DNA of 64,000 nucleotides from Macropodus opercularis (taxonomy: Eukaryota > Chordata > Actinopteri > Anabantiformes > Osphronemidae). Where the stretch lies: positions 20,647,501 to 20,711,500 of the forward strand of contig CM061092.1 of assembly GCA_030770545.1 (NCBI GenBank). The letters run 5' to 3'. How positions within the stretch are numbered: position 1 is the stretch's first letter; each line of letters begins with the position of its first letter. Positions 33,795 to 45,157 of this stretch are shown piece by piece. A program made the translations under genes and the position numbers. The notes below the pieces were generated by a model. It was not told the DNA's origin, ran no database searches, and saw only the letters and a program-made list of their open reading frames with translations.

Positions 33795-34892
33795 TGTCAC
33801 GATCGGCAGCCTGGCCGATCGGTCCCTTACTGGGTGAATCTCCACCCAGCGGAGTCACTCACCACACCCCTGTCATCACCACGCACCTGCCTGATTATCC
33901 TCACGTGCTCTGATTATTTTCACCTGGCTCATCATCTCTTACTTAAGTTCTTCCCACAGCTCAGTCCCTTGTCAGACCATCAACGTTGCTACCCCGACAT
34001 GCAAACCTCCGACGGACTTCGCCTCTTGCCACCGGTACCGTGAGGTTTCCTTTGAATCCTTGTTCTGATCGCCTGACGCTCACGACAGCGGTGGGTATTT
34101 TGACTGACTTTTACGCCAAGAACGCTGGGCTCTCGTCTTTGTGTCCTGAGGGATTTGCTACTCTGACTTGTCCACGAAACCTAAACTAACTCTTCTTAGT
34201 TAGCGACGAGCGCCTTTGGTGCGCCGTGTGTTTGAGACTCTGTCACGCACTGTACACAGCCGGTTCGGCTCGCTTTGTGTTTTGTTTTGTTCTTAGTTTT
34301 GTCGCCTGGATTCTGCTGCCCTCCTGGTCTCCTCTCCACTGTCACGGCTGGCAGAAGATCCGGAGGACTCCGGAGACCTGACAGCCACCAATCTTGACCT
34401 TGCCAGGTCATCCAGACCCTTTTTGATTTGCTGGATGCGATCCCTGAGATCCAGGACTCCCAGACCCGCATCTCCACACTGAACTGGGTTACAGATTTTT
34501 ACTCAGCCTGCCCCTGGTTAAAGACCCATACAAGGTTCCCTGAGCTTCTGACCATACAGGTCAGACTCAGAAGGAGGGAGGCACCCCGTCCTCAGTCTGC
34601 TCCCTCGCCACGTCGCCAGTCTGCCCTCTCGTCACGACGACAGCCTGCCCTCTCGCTCGTCCCATCCACACCAGAACGACCTGCCGCACCCTCACAGTCC
34701 CAGGCCACCTCTCCGGTCCTCTGTGCTGGCCACGTGATTCTCGGCTCGTGCCGGACGCCGGAGATTGCCCCTCGTCTCTTCCCCTCTGAGGGCCGCCGTA
34801 TCTGGCAGGAACTGAAGCATCAGGGGGACCCTCTCCACACTCCTCCGGTTCCCCCCATCCCGGGTCCCAAGTCTCAGCCTCATTCTCGACAC

Positions 34893-35090
34893 CACCCAGA
34901 ACCTGCTGTTCGTGCTGCTCCACGCCACCCAGAACCTGCTGTTCGTGCTGCTTCACGCCACCCAGAACCTGCTGTTCGTGCTGCTTCACGCCACCCAGAA
35001 CCTGCTGTTCGTGCTGCTTCACGCCACCCAGAACCTGCTGTTCATGCTGCTCTACGCCACCCAGAACCTGCTGTTCCACGCCATGCTAGG
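34893..35090 (+). repeat. 33-bp minisatellite, 6 copies
   Basis: Same unit as at 3421 and 10973, six copies at 33-bp spacing. Confidence 0.85.
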
Positions 35091-35521
35091 ACCACGGACT
35101 CATACCACCCGAGCCTCCCTGCCGCTCCTCGCCTCTCCTCTCCTGAGCCTCTGCCCAATCAGGAGGAGCCGATGGCCCAGTCGGGTCCGCGGCGGACATT
35201 TCTCCAGTTCCTGGCCTATTGGGCCTCCCTTCGGGCCCGCGCCCGCGCAAATCTTGCCACCTCCTCAGGCCATGCAGACTTGGACCATGTCCGCAGCAGC
35301 AGCCACAGACGCCGGCCGCCTAGGTTCCCCTGCCGCCGCAACCACCGGTGACACTGGCCACCCTGGGCTTTACGCCGCCGCAACCACCGTCGACGCCGAC
35401 CACCCAGGCTCTCACACCACGAGTTTTCTGCTTCAAGCGTTTCCCGACCATGTTCTTGTCCTCGCCATGTTCCTCAAGGTGTCCTGGTATTGTGCGGCCT
35501 GGAGGGTCCACACAGGTTCCT

Positions 35522-35799
35522 TCCGGCTCCGGCGACCCCAGGAGGGGTCTGCCTTTTGGTTCCTGGCTCTGGCGACCCCAGGAGGGGTCTGCCTTCTGGT
35601 TCCTGGCTCTGGCGACCCCAGGAGGGGTCTGCCTTCTGGTTCCGGGCTCTGGCGACCCCAGGAGGGGTCCGCCTTCTGGTTCCGGGCTCTGGCGACCCCA
35701 GGAGGGGTCCGCCTTCTGGGTCCGGGCTCTGGCGACCCCAGGAGGGGTCCGCCTTCTGGTTCCGGGCTCTGGCGACCCCAGGAGGGCTCTGCCTTCTGG
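35522..35799 (+). repeat. 40-bp minisatellite, 7 copies
   Basis: Same unit as at 3951 and 11637; the GCGACCCCAGGAGG core starts at 35531 and repeats seven times. Confidence 0.9.
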
Positions 35800-36441
35800 A
35801 TTGGTGGTTCAGATACCTCTGACTTCTTGACCTGACTTCCTCGGCAGACAGAACAGTTGTCCAGCAATCGCAGGATTGGTGGGTCAACTGACTCGGTTCC
35901 GTAGGAGACAGGTCAGTCATAAAGCAATCATTGGATCGGTGTTTCAATGGAATTTGACTGTGCTATTTGTGTTCCACAAGTGACACGGCATTTGTCCACC
36001 AATCGTAGGTTTCGTGATTTCATTGACTATGTCTCTGTGAGTTGAGTTCCTCAGGAGACAAAACAGTGTTTCACCAATCGTAGGTTTCGTGATTTCATTG
36101 ACTATGTCTCTGTGAGTTGAGTTCCTCAGGAGACAAAACAGTGTTTCACCAATCATAGGTTTGGTGTTTCAGATGCCTCTGACCTATAGACCTGACTTCC
36201 TCAGGAGACAGAACAGTTGTCTACCAATCGTAGGATTGGTGGTTCAATTGAGTCCGTTCCTTAGGAGACAGGTCAGTTGTCAGCCATTCATTGAAACACT
36301 TGTTCAAATGATTGTTACTGTGTTGTTTGTGTTCCGGAAGGGACAAAGCATTCGCCCACTTATCGGAGGATAGGTGTTTTTAATAACGCTTTGTTGTTTT
36401 TGAGTTTGTCACGGTACAGAGCAGTCGTCGGTGGTTCCATT
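35800..36441. repeat. Satellite array, block 5 (end of the satellite domain)
   Basis: Last satellite stretch. It carries the CCCACTTATCGG variant also present near 12548, confirming the duplication with block 3. It is cut off within a monomer at 36441 by the gypsy LTR. Confidence 0.88.
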
Positions 36442-37448
36442 TGTCATGATCGGCAACTTCACTTCCACCGGGGCTTTTACTGTTAAGGGCTCCAGCGGAT
36501 ACGCACCCACCACCTCCGCCAACTTTTATTTGATTGCATAATTCTGTTCACCTGTCTTTAACTCTTTTTAAACCCTGGTCACAGGAAGCCTGTTGTCAGA
36601 TCGTCGTTTTCGTTCCGGCACACAAGACCTCGACAGATTGCAGCGGCTCATGACTTACTCTCTCTGCTACGGACATCGCCTGAATCCCCCACTACGTGAG
36701 TGTTTCCTGAACTGCCGTTCGCCACCTGTTTCTGGATCTTTGACCACAGACCCATGCTAGGATTACCCTGCATGTTGGAACCACGATCACAGACATATGT
36801 TTGATGATCAGCGTGACTTTTGTATGGAACTACTTAAGCGGCAGTCGTGCCGATAGTTAGTGAACGGAGCGTTCACTCCCGACTCCCGGCCGTACAGGCC
36901 ATAAGACAAGACGTCCAGCTGCTAGCGGGCGTGGAGATTAAGTTCCCCTGAACATTACAGTAATCAGCCAGTTTGGCTCGCTTTCGTTTGGTTGGGTTTT
37001 TTGGCCTGGTCTGCTCTTTCCCCTGCTCGTGCTCTCGCTCCTCCCTCTCCGGTGCTGAAGTGGAACCCCGTGATCGTCAGCCGCCGTGCTGCGAGAACCC
37101 CCTAACCGGACACGTCCCTCCACCCTCGGCTGCCAAGAGGAAAATACCCCCCTCCTCTGTTCCCCTGGGAATCATATCAGTACTTCTCCTATTGCTCCCA
37201 CTCTCATGGTTTCCTCGGCCTGCCACTAGGATTCCCCGCCTGTCTGGAGGTACGTCGCACCCTACTCGATCTGTTAATACCATCCACCTGAAGTCTGACA
37301 TTTTCCTCTGTCTCCATAGACCCAGACGGTGCCCTTCTTCCTTCGGCTACATCGTTACTTGCAATAAAATCGTTTCTATACACTCCCTCTCCTGTCGTGG
37401 TTTTGCACGTTCCATTGCTCCCCAGATCTGTCAGTAAGATTCGTAACA
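36442..37448 (+). repeat. 5' LTR of a Ty3/gypsy chromovirus
   Basis: Starts TGTCATGATCGG in the satellite and ends CGTAACA just before the leader and gag ATG at 37468, about 1007 bp. An inner stretch around GGCTCGCTTTCG matches the composite-block LTRs. No matching 3' LTR exists in the window. Confidence 0.7.
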
Positions 37449-37467
37449 GTACGATCTGACCATTAAA

Positions 37468-38254
37468 ATGGAACCCGCAAAACCAGCTCCCCCCACTCGC
37501 TCCTGCACCCATCTCCCCTCCTCAAGCGCTCGCTCCCACCTCTGAACCCCGACTACCTCCCCCGGCCCGTTATCATGGGGAAGCGGGACGAAGTCGGTCC
37601 TTCCTCATCTTATGTGAGGTCATGTTCATGAATCAACCATCGGCTTTCCCCTCAGAGTCTAGCAAGGTGGCTTACACTCTGGCCCTGTTGGGGGGGCGCG
37701 CCGCTGCCTGGGGAACGGCGGCGTGGCGTAGTAACGAGCCCTACTGCCTAACCTTTAAAAGTTTTTCAGAACGACTTTCCCGGGTTTTCGACCCATTGAG
37801 GCCGCAGGCCGAGGCCAGACGGGGACTCACCTCCATCTCACAAGGAAGTCGTCCGCTGGTGGATTATGTGATCGAGTTTCAGACCCTCCCAGCAGACAGT
37901 ACCTGGAATGAGGCAGCTCTTTTGGATCATTTTACATGGGGTTGAACGAACGCATAAAAGATGCTCTCTCGTACCAAGCTGAGCCCTCGTCCCTGGATGA
38001 ATTAATAGAACTGGCCACCAGGGCTGAGCAGCGGTTCCTTGAGCGGCAACGCAGCCGTGAGTACCCCACGCTCTCCCCCCCGTGCCTCCTCTACTCCTGT
38101 CTTCGCAGATCTCTCTTTACCAGAACCCATGCAACTCGGGAGGCAACGGATTTCGGAGGAGGAACGCCTCAGACGTCGAACCAATGGCCTGTGCTACTAC
38201 TCAGGAATCAAGGGACACATGATTGCACAATGCCCAGCAGAAGGAAGGGCTCAG
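37468..38254 (+). pseudogene. gag: Gypsy gag, broken
   Basis: A Ty3/gypsy-type Gag. The ATG at 37468 gives a short frame stopping at 37541-37543. The capsid-like region (AYTLALLGGRAAAW) is open at 37622-37945, continues in another frame at 37936 to about 38110, and the zinc-knuckle region is in a third frame (38039-38257). At least three frame changes are therefore present. The single zinc knuckle has Ser (38201-38203) in place of the second Cys, so metal binding is probably lost. It is adjacent to the 5' LTR and followed by protease. Confidence 0.8.
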
Positions 38255-39270
38255 TAGTTCAAGCGGGGGTGCTACTGAGCCGTTCTCTAGCTAAATCCCC
38301 TGCAACCTGGTCACTCTCCTCTGTCACCATTGGAACCTCTCCTCATTGCCAGACTGTACCAGCCCTGATTGGTTCTGGAGCAGACGCCAGCTTCATCTCC
38401 GCTTCCTTGGTCCGGGCACTTCAACTCCCTACCAGTCGTCTGTCAAACCCGGTCCAGGTACGCTCCCTGAATAACACATTGCTTCATTCCATAACGTTGA
38501 CCACACTTCCTGTCCAAGTCCTCCTAGACAATCACAAGGATCACACAGTCTTCCATGTTGTGGATTCCTCCGACCCCCCTGTGGTCCTAGGGATCTCCTG
38601 GCTTCAGAACCACAACCCTCATATTGACTGGTCTTCTGGCAAGGTCCTGGGATGGGGTCCAGCCTGTTCACTTACCTGTCTGCGCTCCGCCCGACCTCCT
38701 TCTCCTGCGCCCACCTCAAAGGCGGAGGAGACCCCGGACCTGTCCAAGGTACCCGAACCCTATCATGATCTCAGAGAGGTTTTTAATAAGAACCGTACTA
38801 TCTCGCTTCCTCCACACCGTCATTACGACTGCGCCATTGACCTGCTCCCGGGTGCTGCCCCACCCAGGGGACGACTTTTTTCATTATCAGAACCAGAACG
38901 GGTGGCCATGGAAACATACACCTGGGAGTCCCTGGACTCGGGAATCATTCGCTCATCCAAAGCAGAAAAGTGTGAGTTCCACGTCTCATCCACTACCTTT
39001 TTGGGTTTTATTCTCCAGCCAGGGAGGGTTGCCATGGATCCGGACAAAGTGCGCGCAGTGAGGACCTGGCCCTCACCACAGACCCGGAAACAGCTCCAGC
39101 GCTTCCTGGGCTTTGCCAATTTTTATCGCCGCTTTATCAGGGGCTACAGTACCATTGCAGCCCCTCTCCACAGTCTCACCTCAGCTAAGACCAAGTTCAG
39201 CTGGGGGGGGCGCCGCCGAGGAATCATTTACCAAACTCAAGATGCTATTCACCGCCGCACCCATACTTAC
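38255..39270 (+). pseudogene. pol: Gypsy pol, first part: protease and deleted RT
   Basis: Open in the 37936-39276 frame. The protease active-site triad reads GSGAD, with Gly at 38371-38373 where the catalytic Asp (DSGA) belongs. RT starts with the YHDLREVF segment typical of chromoviruses. It then jumps near 38960 from DSGIIRSSK straight to a thumb-proximal segment (TFLGFILQPG), so the catalytic core is deleted. It continues with the connection segment (RFLGFANFYRRFI) and a frameshift at a G8 run near 39204. The element is cut by the ERV-B insertion at 39271 and resumes at 48750. Confidence 0.88.
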
Positions 39271-39830
39271 TGTTAGATGATATGGGCCATAAGCATTGTC
39301 CTCTCTGTGTTTGGTCCTGTCTGTGTCTCTGTGACCTGTAACCTTCTCTTGCTTTTACTTTTATAAACATGGAACGATTTCTAGTATTAGAGGAGAGTGG
39401 TTTTACCACCTATGTCAGGAGGAGGTTTTGCAGACCACATTTATTGCTTAACGGCTCCATAGGTATCTGACACCACATGGAGCTGTCCACTATCTTGCTA
39501 TGCCTGCATGCATCTTTTACGACTTGTAGTGTTTGGGAAAGGGGGTCTCAACCGCCTGCATCAAAGGAGGAAGCTTCACAACCTATGTATATGTTATCTA
39601 CCATATATGGACTTGTCTTGTACTTTATTGCACCAATCTGATCTCAATATCTGATCTCAATAAAAGACCTGTGTGCGAGAGAGGAGTTTGGAGTTCTCCA
39701 GCTGGCCACTAAGTTGTTGTTCAGAGAGGCTCCCCTCGTGCACGAGTAAAAGAAGCTGAGATTCTCGAGTTTGTCTTTCTTGTGCAGGTGTCTCTGCGAT
39801 TGTTTAAGTGTTGGCAGGTTAGACCCAACA
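39271..39830 (+). repeat. ERV-B 5' LTR
   Basis: TGTTAG...CCAACA, 560 bp. TATAAA at 39362-39367 and AATAAA at 39659-39664. It carries a duplicated CTGATCTCAATA stretch just before the poly(A) signal that the 3' LTR lacks; the 3' LTR has a different insertion there. Confidence 0.9.
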
Positions 39831-40668
39831 TTTCTTGGTGCCGAAAGACCCGGGAGTCAAGATTCAGCGTCGAAGAGGAGGAGGACAACGGAGAACCGAA
39901 ATCTGTGCACAGTCGATTCGTCTAGAGCGGTCGGAATAAAGACCCGGAGCATGAATTCGTCTGCTGGGCCGGTTGAATAGCTCCTGACATCCCCCTCTTC
40001 GCTCACTGATGACGATTCCTGAGAGGCATCTGACCAGGGCAAGACAAAAAGTAAGTACCGCTGGAAAAGCGCGGTGTGTGTGTGTGAAATGGCAGGTCGC
40101 ATTTCCAAGAAGTAGAACAGACGTAATTGTTCTAGAAGGAGAAAATAGACGTACTTATTTTCTCAAGCGGACAGAAGTAATTGTCCGAGGGAGGAGTAGA
40201 CGTAGTTACTCCTCAGTGAATGTTCAGTCTAATGCATTAGTGATGTGTGAAGTGTGAAAGTCACCCATTGACGCAGAAAACGTGTGACTGGGGGAAACCT
40301 GACGGTGTTAACGTAACCCATCCACACGTACTACATGAGGGGTGAATTAAGGAAACTGTGTGTCATTAGGAGAATCTAAGCCAGAAGTTTCACCGCCTAG
40401 GTTGCGGGGCTCGGATTCTCACATTAAGTTTGAAAATACTATTGTAGGACTGAGCCAAAATTGAAATGCTGCTCATTTGTTCAGCTACGTCCGCAGGTGA
40501 TAGACCTGTAGAAGCTTGATGTAGTCGATGGACACGTGAGAAGGTGGCAAATCGTTGACTCAGTCCAAAGTCTATTAATAAAGGCTATTGATAAAGCCTA
40601 TTAATAATAAGATATTAATAGAGTCCGTTAATATAGTATAATACTAAAGCCTATTTCATACAGGAGAG
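39831..40668 (+). other. ERV-B leader with candidate primer site
   Basis: No trusted gene. A primer site is expected near 39836, where TGGTGCCG matches the complement of the tRNA-His 3' end for eight bases and then diverges, so I do not assign the tRNA. Loose repeats around AGACGTA occur at 40147-40208. An AT-rich run of short TATTAATA repeats lies at 40570-40650. Confidence 0.6.
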
Positions 40669-42263
40669 ATGGGGAAAACAAACAGTAAGCCCCTTTTGGA
40701 GGGGACACAAAGTTTATGGCGTCGTTAGATCCACAACATGTTAAGTGGATCGGCGAATGGGAAAACAAATATGAATTTAGTGGCAAATTAGTGCCTGATG
40801 ATTGTCGTAGCCTTCTGTCTAAATTAGACAAAAAGATGACAAAAGAAAAAGGTAAACGTAAAGAAAAATTACAAAAACAGTGGTTGGCAGCAGCAGAGTG
40901 GAATAAGCAAGCTGTAAAAAGACAGGAAGATATACAGCGGAAACAGGCAAAGAAAGACGGCCAGGCTGTATTACAGGCAGCAGCTCTTGTGAAACCAGAT
41001 GAAGAATCGGTGCAAGGAAGGTTATTGAGAAAACAAAGGAGGAGAGAGCAGGAAGCAAAGGATGCCGGAGATAGGGTTACCACTCGGTTGCAACAATTGC
41101 ATAAACAGATCGAGGACCAGATAAAACAAACTGGAGACAAGGCGGCAGGTCCGTCCTCTCCAATAGCATATAACACGAGGGGAAAGGAAGAGAAGAGTGA
41201 GAAATTAAAATCAAAAGCAGCCAGCGTGAATGTGGCTGCACAATATCCAAATCTTAAACATATCAAAGTAACCTATGGGTTAGATGATGATGATTGCGAG
41301 GATTATGGCCCAATGCCAGATTCTCCGACCCTTGGGCCAGACCAGGTGTTTCCCATGATTGAGGTAGCTAATCCAAATTTTGGAGTAGGAAATCAAGAAA
41401 GAACCATGCATGTTTATCGACCATGGACAGAAACAGACTGTAGTGAAGCTTGCAGAGCATTAGGTGACCCCACAGTTGACCCTGAACAGTGGATTGAGAA
41501 ACATAAACAATTAGTTGACTCCTTTGGGTTAAATGGGTGGGAGGTCATGCAGACATTCAGGAAATGTCTCCTGTTTCATTGGGGACGTGTGAGAGGGCAA
41601 TTCACGGGAAAAGCAGCAGATGACACGTGGCTTGCAGCCACTAGTGCTGCTTTGACAGCACAGAGAGAAGCCGTCTATGTGGAAATAAGAAGAATATGGA
41701 GAGCACGACCAGACTATATAAAAATTGCCCAGTGTCGCCAGAAAGATGGGGAGGATGTGTATGAATACACAGAACGTTTAGATAACGTGTTCAAAGCACA
41801 TTGTGGCCTTCCGGAAGAACAGGCACCTGATTCAGCTTATCAGAACCAGCTCAAACAGGCGTTATTAGCAGGATTTAGAGGCCCAATTTCTGATTTTATT
41901 AGAAAGCATAACGTAAATTACACCACAGATGATGTTAACCACATCATGAACTTTGCCAGACATGCTAGTGAAGTATTAGCTAAGAAAAAGAAGAAAAGTG
42001 TTGAAGCAGCTGTTTACGGCTTATTTGGAGCAGAAGACAACTCAGGAGCAGAAGTGTTTTTCCAAGGCCCCCCCGGTAGAGGCCGAGGGAGCCTCAGAGG
42101 GAGGGGGCGTGGTCGGTCTAGAGGAGGTCCACCTAAACATGATCGATGTTACACTTGTGACAAGCCAGGACACATAGCCCGAAACTGCCCTGAGAAGCTC
42201 AGGAAACAACAGCGAAGGCCTACAGAATATAGTAGACAAAACCCATTTAATCCTAATAATTGA
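40669..42263 (+). pseudogene. gag: ERV-B Gag (N-terminus frameshifted)
   Basis: The main frame is 40716-42263 (515 codons). It has a Lys-rich helical N-terminal part, a capsid region with a major-homology-like segment (GEDVYEYTERLDNVF), a Gly/Arg stretch and one CCHC zinc knuckle (CYTCDKPGHIARNC). An upstream ATG at 40669 in another frame begins MGKTNS, a good N-myristoylation signal as expected of many matrix proteins, but runs into a stop after 19 codons. I infer that a frameshift separated the original N-terminus. The stop at 42261-42263 is TGA in frame with protease. Confidence 0.85.
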
Positions 42264-42267
42264 CTAG
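42261..42267 (+). promoter_or_regulatory. Candidate stop-readthrough motif UGA CUAG
   Basis: The gag stop and following bases read TGACTAG, and the same frame stays open through protease to 42641. UGA followed by CUA(G) is the best-known efficient readthrough context in animal mRNAs and alphaviruses. Gammaretroviruses also join Gag to Pol by stop readthrough, although usually at UAG. Confidence 0.6.
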
Positions 42268-42641
42268 GCTCGCAGGAGAGTTCACCGGACCCAGACAGAC
42301 CTGATGATTTTTTAGACCTCACTTGTGTGATAGAAACATTAGTAGCACAGACCGGTAATAAGAACACTCCCACCAGAACTTTGACAGTAGAAGGTCGTGA
42401 CGTCGTTTTCTTATGTGATTCAGGAGCAGACCGCACAGTTTTAAAAGAGCACGTTGAGGGAGTTTCCGCTTCAAACGACCGTATTTTTGTGCAATCAGCA
42501 AACGGCAGAATAACATCAAGTGCAGTGTCTAAACCTGTGTCTGTAAAAGATCTTCAGACTAACTTAGAAATAACAGCACCCATAGTAATGTGTCCAGCGT
42601 GTCCAGTGAACCTCTTAGGGCGAGACTTAATGATAAAATGA
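42264..42641 (+). pseudogene. pro: ERV-B protease
   Basis: In frame with gag after the TGA. The active site is DSGADRTVL near 42417-42445, and the conserved GRDL segment comes just before the end. The frame ends at TGA (42639-42641), after which the same frame continues into the 2H-like segment. In ERV-A no stop occurs at this point, so this is probably an acquired nonsense mutation. Confidence 0.82.
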
Positions 42642-43208
42642 CATATTTCCGTTGTACCCACCTCAAAAGGAATGGTGGCTATAGGAAAAGATGAAACAGT
42701 GCCTACATATCCCCTCTTAGCCAGTGGGATACCACAGTATTATTGGTCTTTAGATTTCCCAAATCCAGACCCGGGGAAAATAGGGAAAGAATTATTAAAA
42801 CTGGCTGATAACAGCCAATCAGGAGACTATGTCTCTATGTCTCCAAGCGAGATGCATGTTACCCTCTGGTACAAACATGACCCAGGGTCAGATCACCAAT
42901 ATGATAAGCTGGTGAATGACTCTGGACCCCAACGTGTAACATTACAACATTATTACACTGATGGCAAAGGAATGTCAGCCTGTGACGTTCTATTGCCAGA
43001 TAAAGCTTTCAAGCTGTTTAAAAACCGTGGCTCACAGCCGCATGTCTCTGTGACCAGAGACCCCCAGCACAGATGGGAGTTTCTGGGCCCGTGGTTGAAA
43101 GAGACAATGAGACACACACACTGGAGGCCAGAGCAAGACGGGTGGGAAATAAATCACACCCGAGACAGATGGAGAAAACCTTTAGGCTCACACCACACAC
43201 CCACTTAG
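42642..43208 (+). pseudogene. 2H phosphoesterase-like segment of ERV-B Pol
   Basis: Numbered from the Met at 42672 (178 codons), this has HVTL at 62-65 (H62 at 42855-42857) and HVSV at 124-127 (H124 at 43041-43043), 62 residues apart. Both sit between protease and RT exactly as in ERV-A. Before the first motif is SPSEM; before the second is a hydrophobic strand and helix. Overall identity to the ERV-A segment is low, but motif spacing and position agree. It is closed by a stop and frame change before RT. Confidence 0.55.
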
Positions 43209-43246
43209 AGAGTTCTTATGAGTCTAAATGACAGCCATGCCCAATA

Positions 43247-44144
43247 ATGTCAACAGTAACAGACCCACTGTTGAAAACAGTTCCTGATGAATTTTGGTCT
43301 AAGGGAAAAGCAGATGTAGGTTTAATGACTACTGCTCGACCTGTAGTGATAAAACCAAAAGCGGACTATAGACCTCGTGTCCGTCAGTATCCACTTAAAC
43401 CAGATGCAGAGAAAGGCATCCAGCCAGTGATAGCTGATATGATTAAAGCAGGCATCATAATTCAAGCTCCAGATGCTCCATGTAATACTCCCATTTTTCC
43501 TGTTAAGAAAGCAGAAACGGGACAATGGAGGATGGTCCAGGATTTAAGAGCAGTAAATCAAGCTGTGGAAAGCAGGGCCCCATGTGTGCCTGACCCACAC
43601 ACATTGTTAAACCAGTTAAGAGTTGAAATTTACATATCAGGGAAAGAAGTATACTTATACTCAGTTACCACAAGGTTTCTGTGACAGTCCCACTATATTT
43701 ACTGCAGAAATAAATAATTGTTTGGCTGATTTCCAAATGCCTGAACACAGCCAACTATTGGTATATGTAGATGATCTATTAATAGCATCAGACACAGAAG
43801 AACATAACAAGCAGGTTTCTGTGGCATTATTTAAACATTTACATAAAACAGGAAACAAGGCCTCACTTTCAAAGTTACAGTGGGCCAGACAAGCTGTAGT
43901 TTTCTTAGGCCATGAAGTATCTCCTGAAGGTCGAAGAATCACAGACACCAGAAAAAAGTCTATATTAGATGCACCGAAACCCGTCACAAAGCAACACATG
44001 ATGAGTTTTCTAGGCTTGTGCAACTATTGTAGGTTGTGGATCCCAAATTATGCACAAATGACACAACCGTTGTTAGATCTTATCTATGGTGAACCAATGA
44101 CTATGAAACAAACTTTGCAGTGGACAGATGCAGCACCGAGCTGA
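43247..44144 (+). pseudogene. pol: ERV-B reverse transcriptase, internally deleted
   Basis: The first frame (43247-43684) carries the RT fingers with the WRMVQDLRAVN segment. The second (43623-44144) carries LPQGF, YVDD (near 43765) and the FLGH(E)V segment. The palm motif A region, with the first catalytic Asp, is missing between LLNQLR and the next recognisable block near 43620. The element cannot make an active RT from this copy. Confidence 0.85.
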
Positions 44145-45157
44145 AACAAGCACTTACCAGCTCCACGGTTATTGGGCTACCAGACTACACCAAGCCCTTC
44201 GTACAGACTGTTGATTGTAAGGGTTCATTTCTGACGTCTATGTTAGATGAAGCCTGTGGCTTACTACTCTAAGAGATTAGATCCAGTTGCATGCGCTTTG
44301 CCTAGCTGTGTCAGAGCTGTGTGTGCTGCAGCGTTAGCCATACAAGCCTCTGCTGAGGTTGTGCTTTATCACCCGCTGCAACTGTTAGTGCCTCATGAAG
44401 TAGACGTGTTACTGACTCAGACAAAAATGACATTTCTGTCTCCTGCGAGACATTTGTCTTTACTGTCAACGTTGCTTTGGCAACCACATTTGACCATTAA
44501 AAGATGTTCAACTCTGAACCCGGCAACCCTCCTGCCACATCCACATGAGGGGCTGCCACATCGTTGTCTAGCTGACACAGAACAGCAGTGTAAACCACGA
44601 CCTGACTTGAAAGATACTCCTTTAGAGGAAGGAGAATGTTGGTTTGTTGATGACTCCTCAAGGTACTAATCAGTCTGGGTTCGCGGTAGTTACACAGGAC
44701 ATCATTCATCACAGCAATGAAGTTACCATCTCACTATTCTGCACAAGCTGCAGAAATTGTGGCATTAACTGAAGCGTGTAGAACTGGACGTGGGAAAAGA
44801 CTGACAGTGTACACAGACAGTCAGTTTGCTTTTTCTACATTACATTGCTTTGCCGCCCAGTGGGCTCGTAGAGGAATGACAACTTCTACAGGGAAGACAG
44901 TGCAACATGCAAAACTGTTGGAAGCATTATTACAAGCTGTGCTTTTGCCAAAAGCGTTAGCAGTGTGTAAATGTGCGGCACATACGAAAGGGAAAGATTC
45001 AGTTTCACTAGGAAATGCGTTTGCAGACAAGATAGCGAAAGAAGCAGCAGAAGGAAAATATGGAACAATGGTCATGGTGGCACAGGATTCTCCTCAAGTG
45101 CCACTAGACATAGAAATGATCAGAGACATGCAACTAACTCTCCTAAGCAAGAAGTGA
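44145..45157 (+). pseudogene. pol: ERV-B connection domain and RNase H
   Basis: Fragments lie in several frames. 44247-44669 carries the tether or connection region and ends near the FVDDSS segment, which corresponds to the first RNase H Asp. 44717-45157 carries the central RNase H part with YTDSQ and a later KGKDSV/NAFADKIA region. Several stops and frame changes make it non-functional. Confidence 0.75.

Larger units (their letters stand above)
33795..35799 (+). mobile_element. LTR-derived composite block, copy 3
   Basis: Third copy of the block at 2323 and 9875, closest to copy 2. The Pro/Arg-rich frame is 34428-35351. Both flanks are satellite and match those of copy 2, except that a gypsy element has entered the right flank at 36442. 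Confidence 0.6.

Noticed and set aside
1997..36441. Regular repeats considered as a CRISPR array.
   Set aside because: The variable parts are themselves repeated in a higher-order pattern, the monomers are 60-75 bp, no cas genes are present, and the context is eukaryotic.
39836..39856. ERV-B primer site assigned to tRNA-His.
   Set aside because: Only the first eight bases fit; the remainder differs, so I left the tRNA open.
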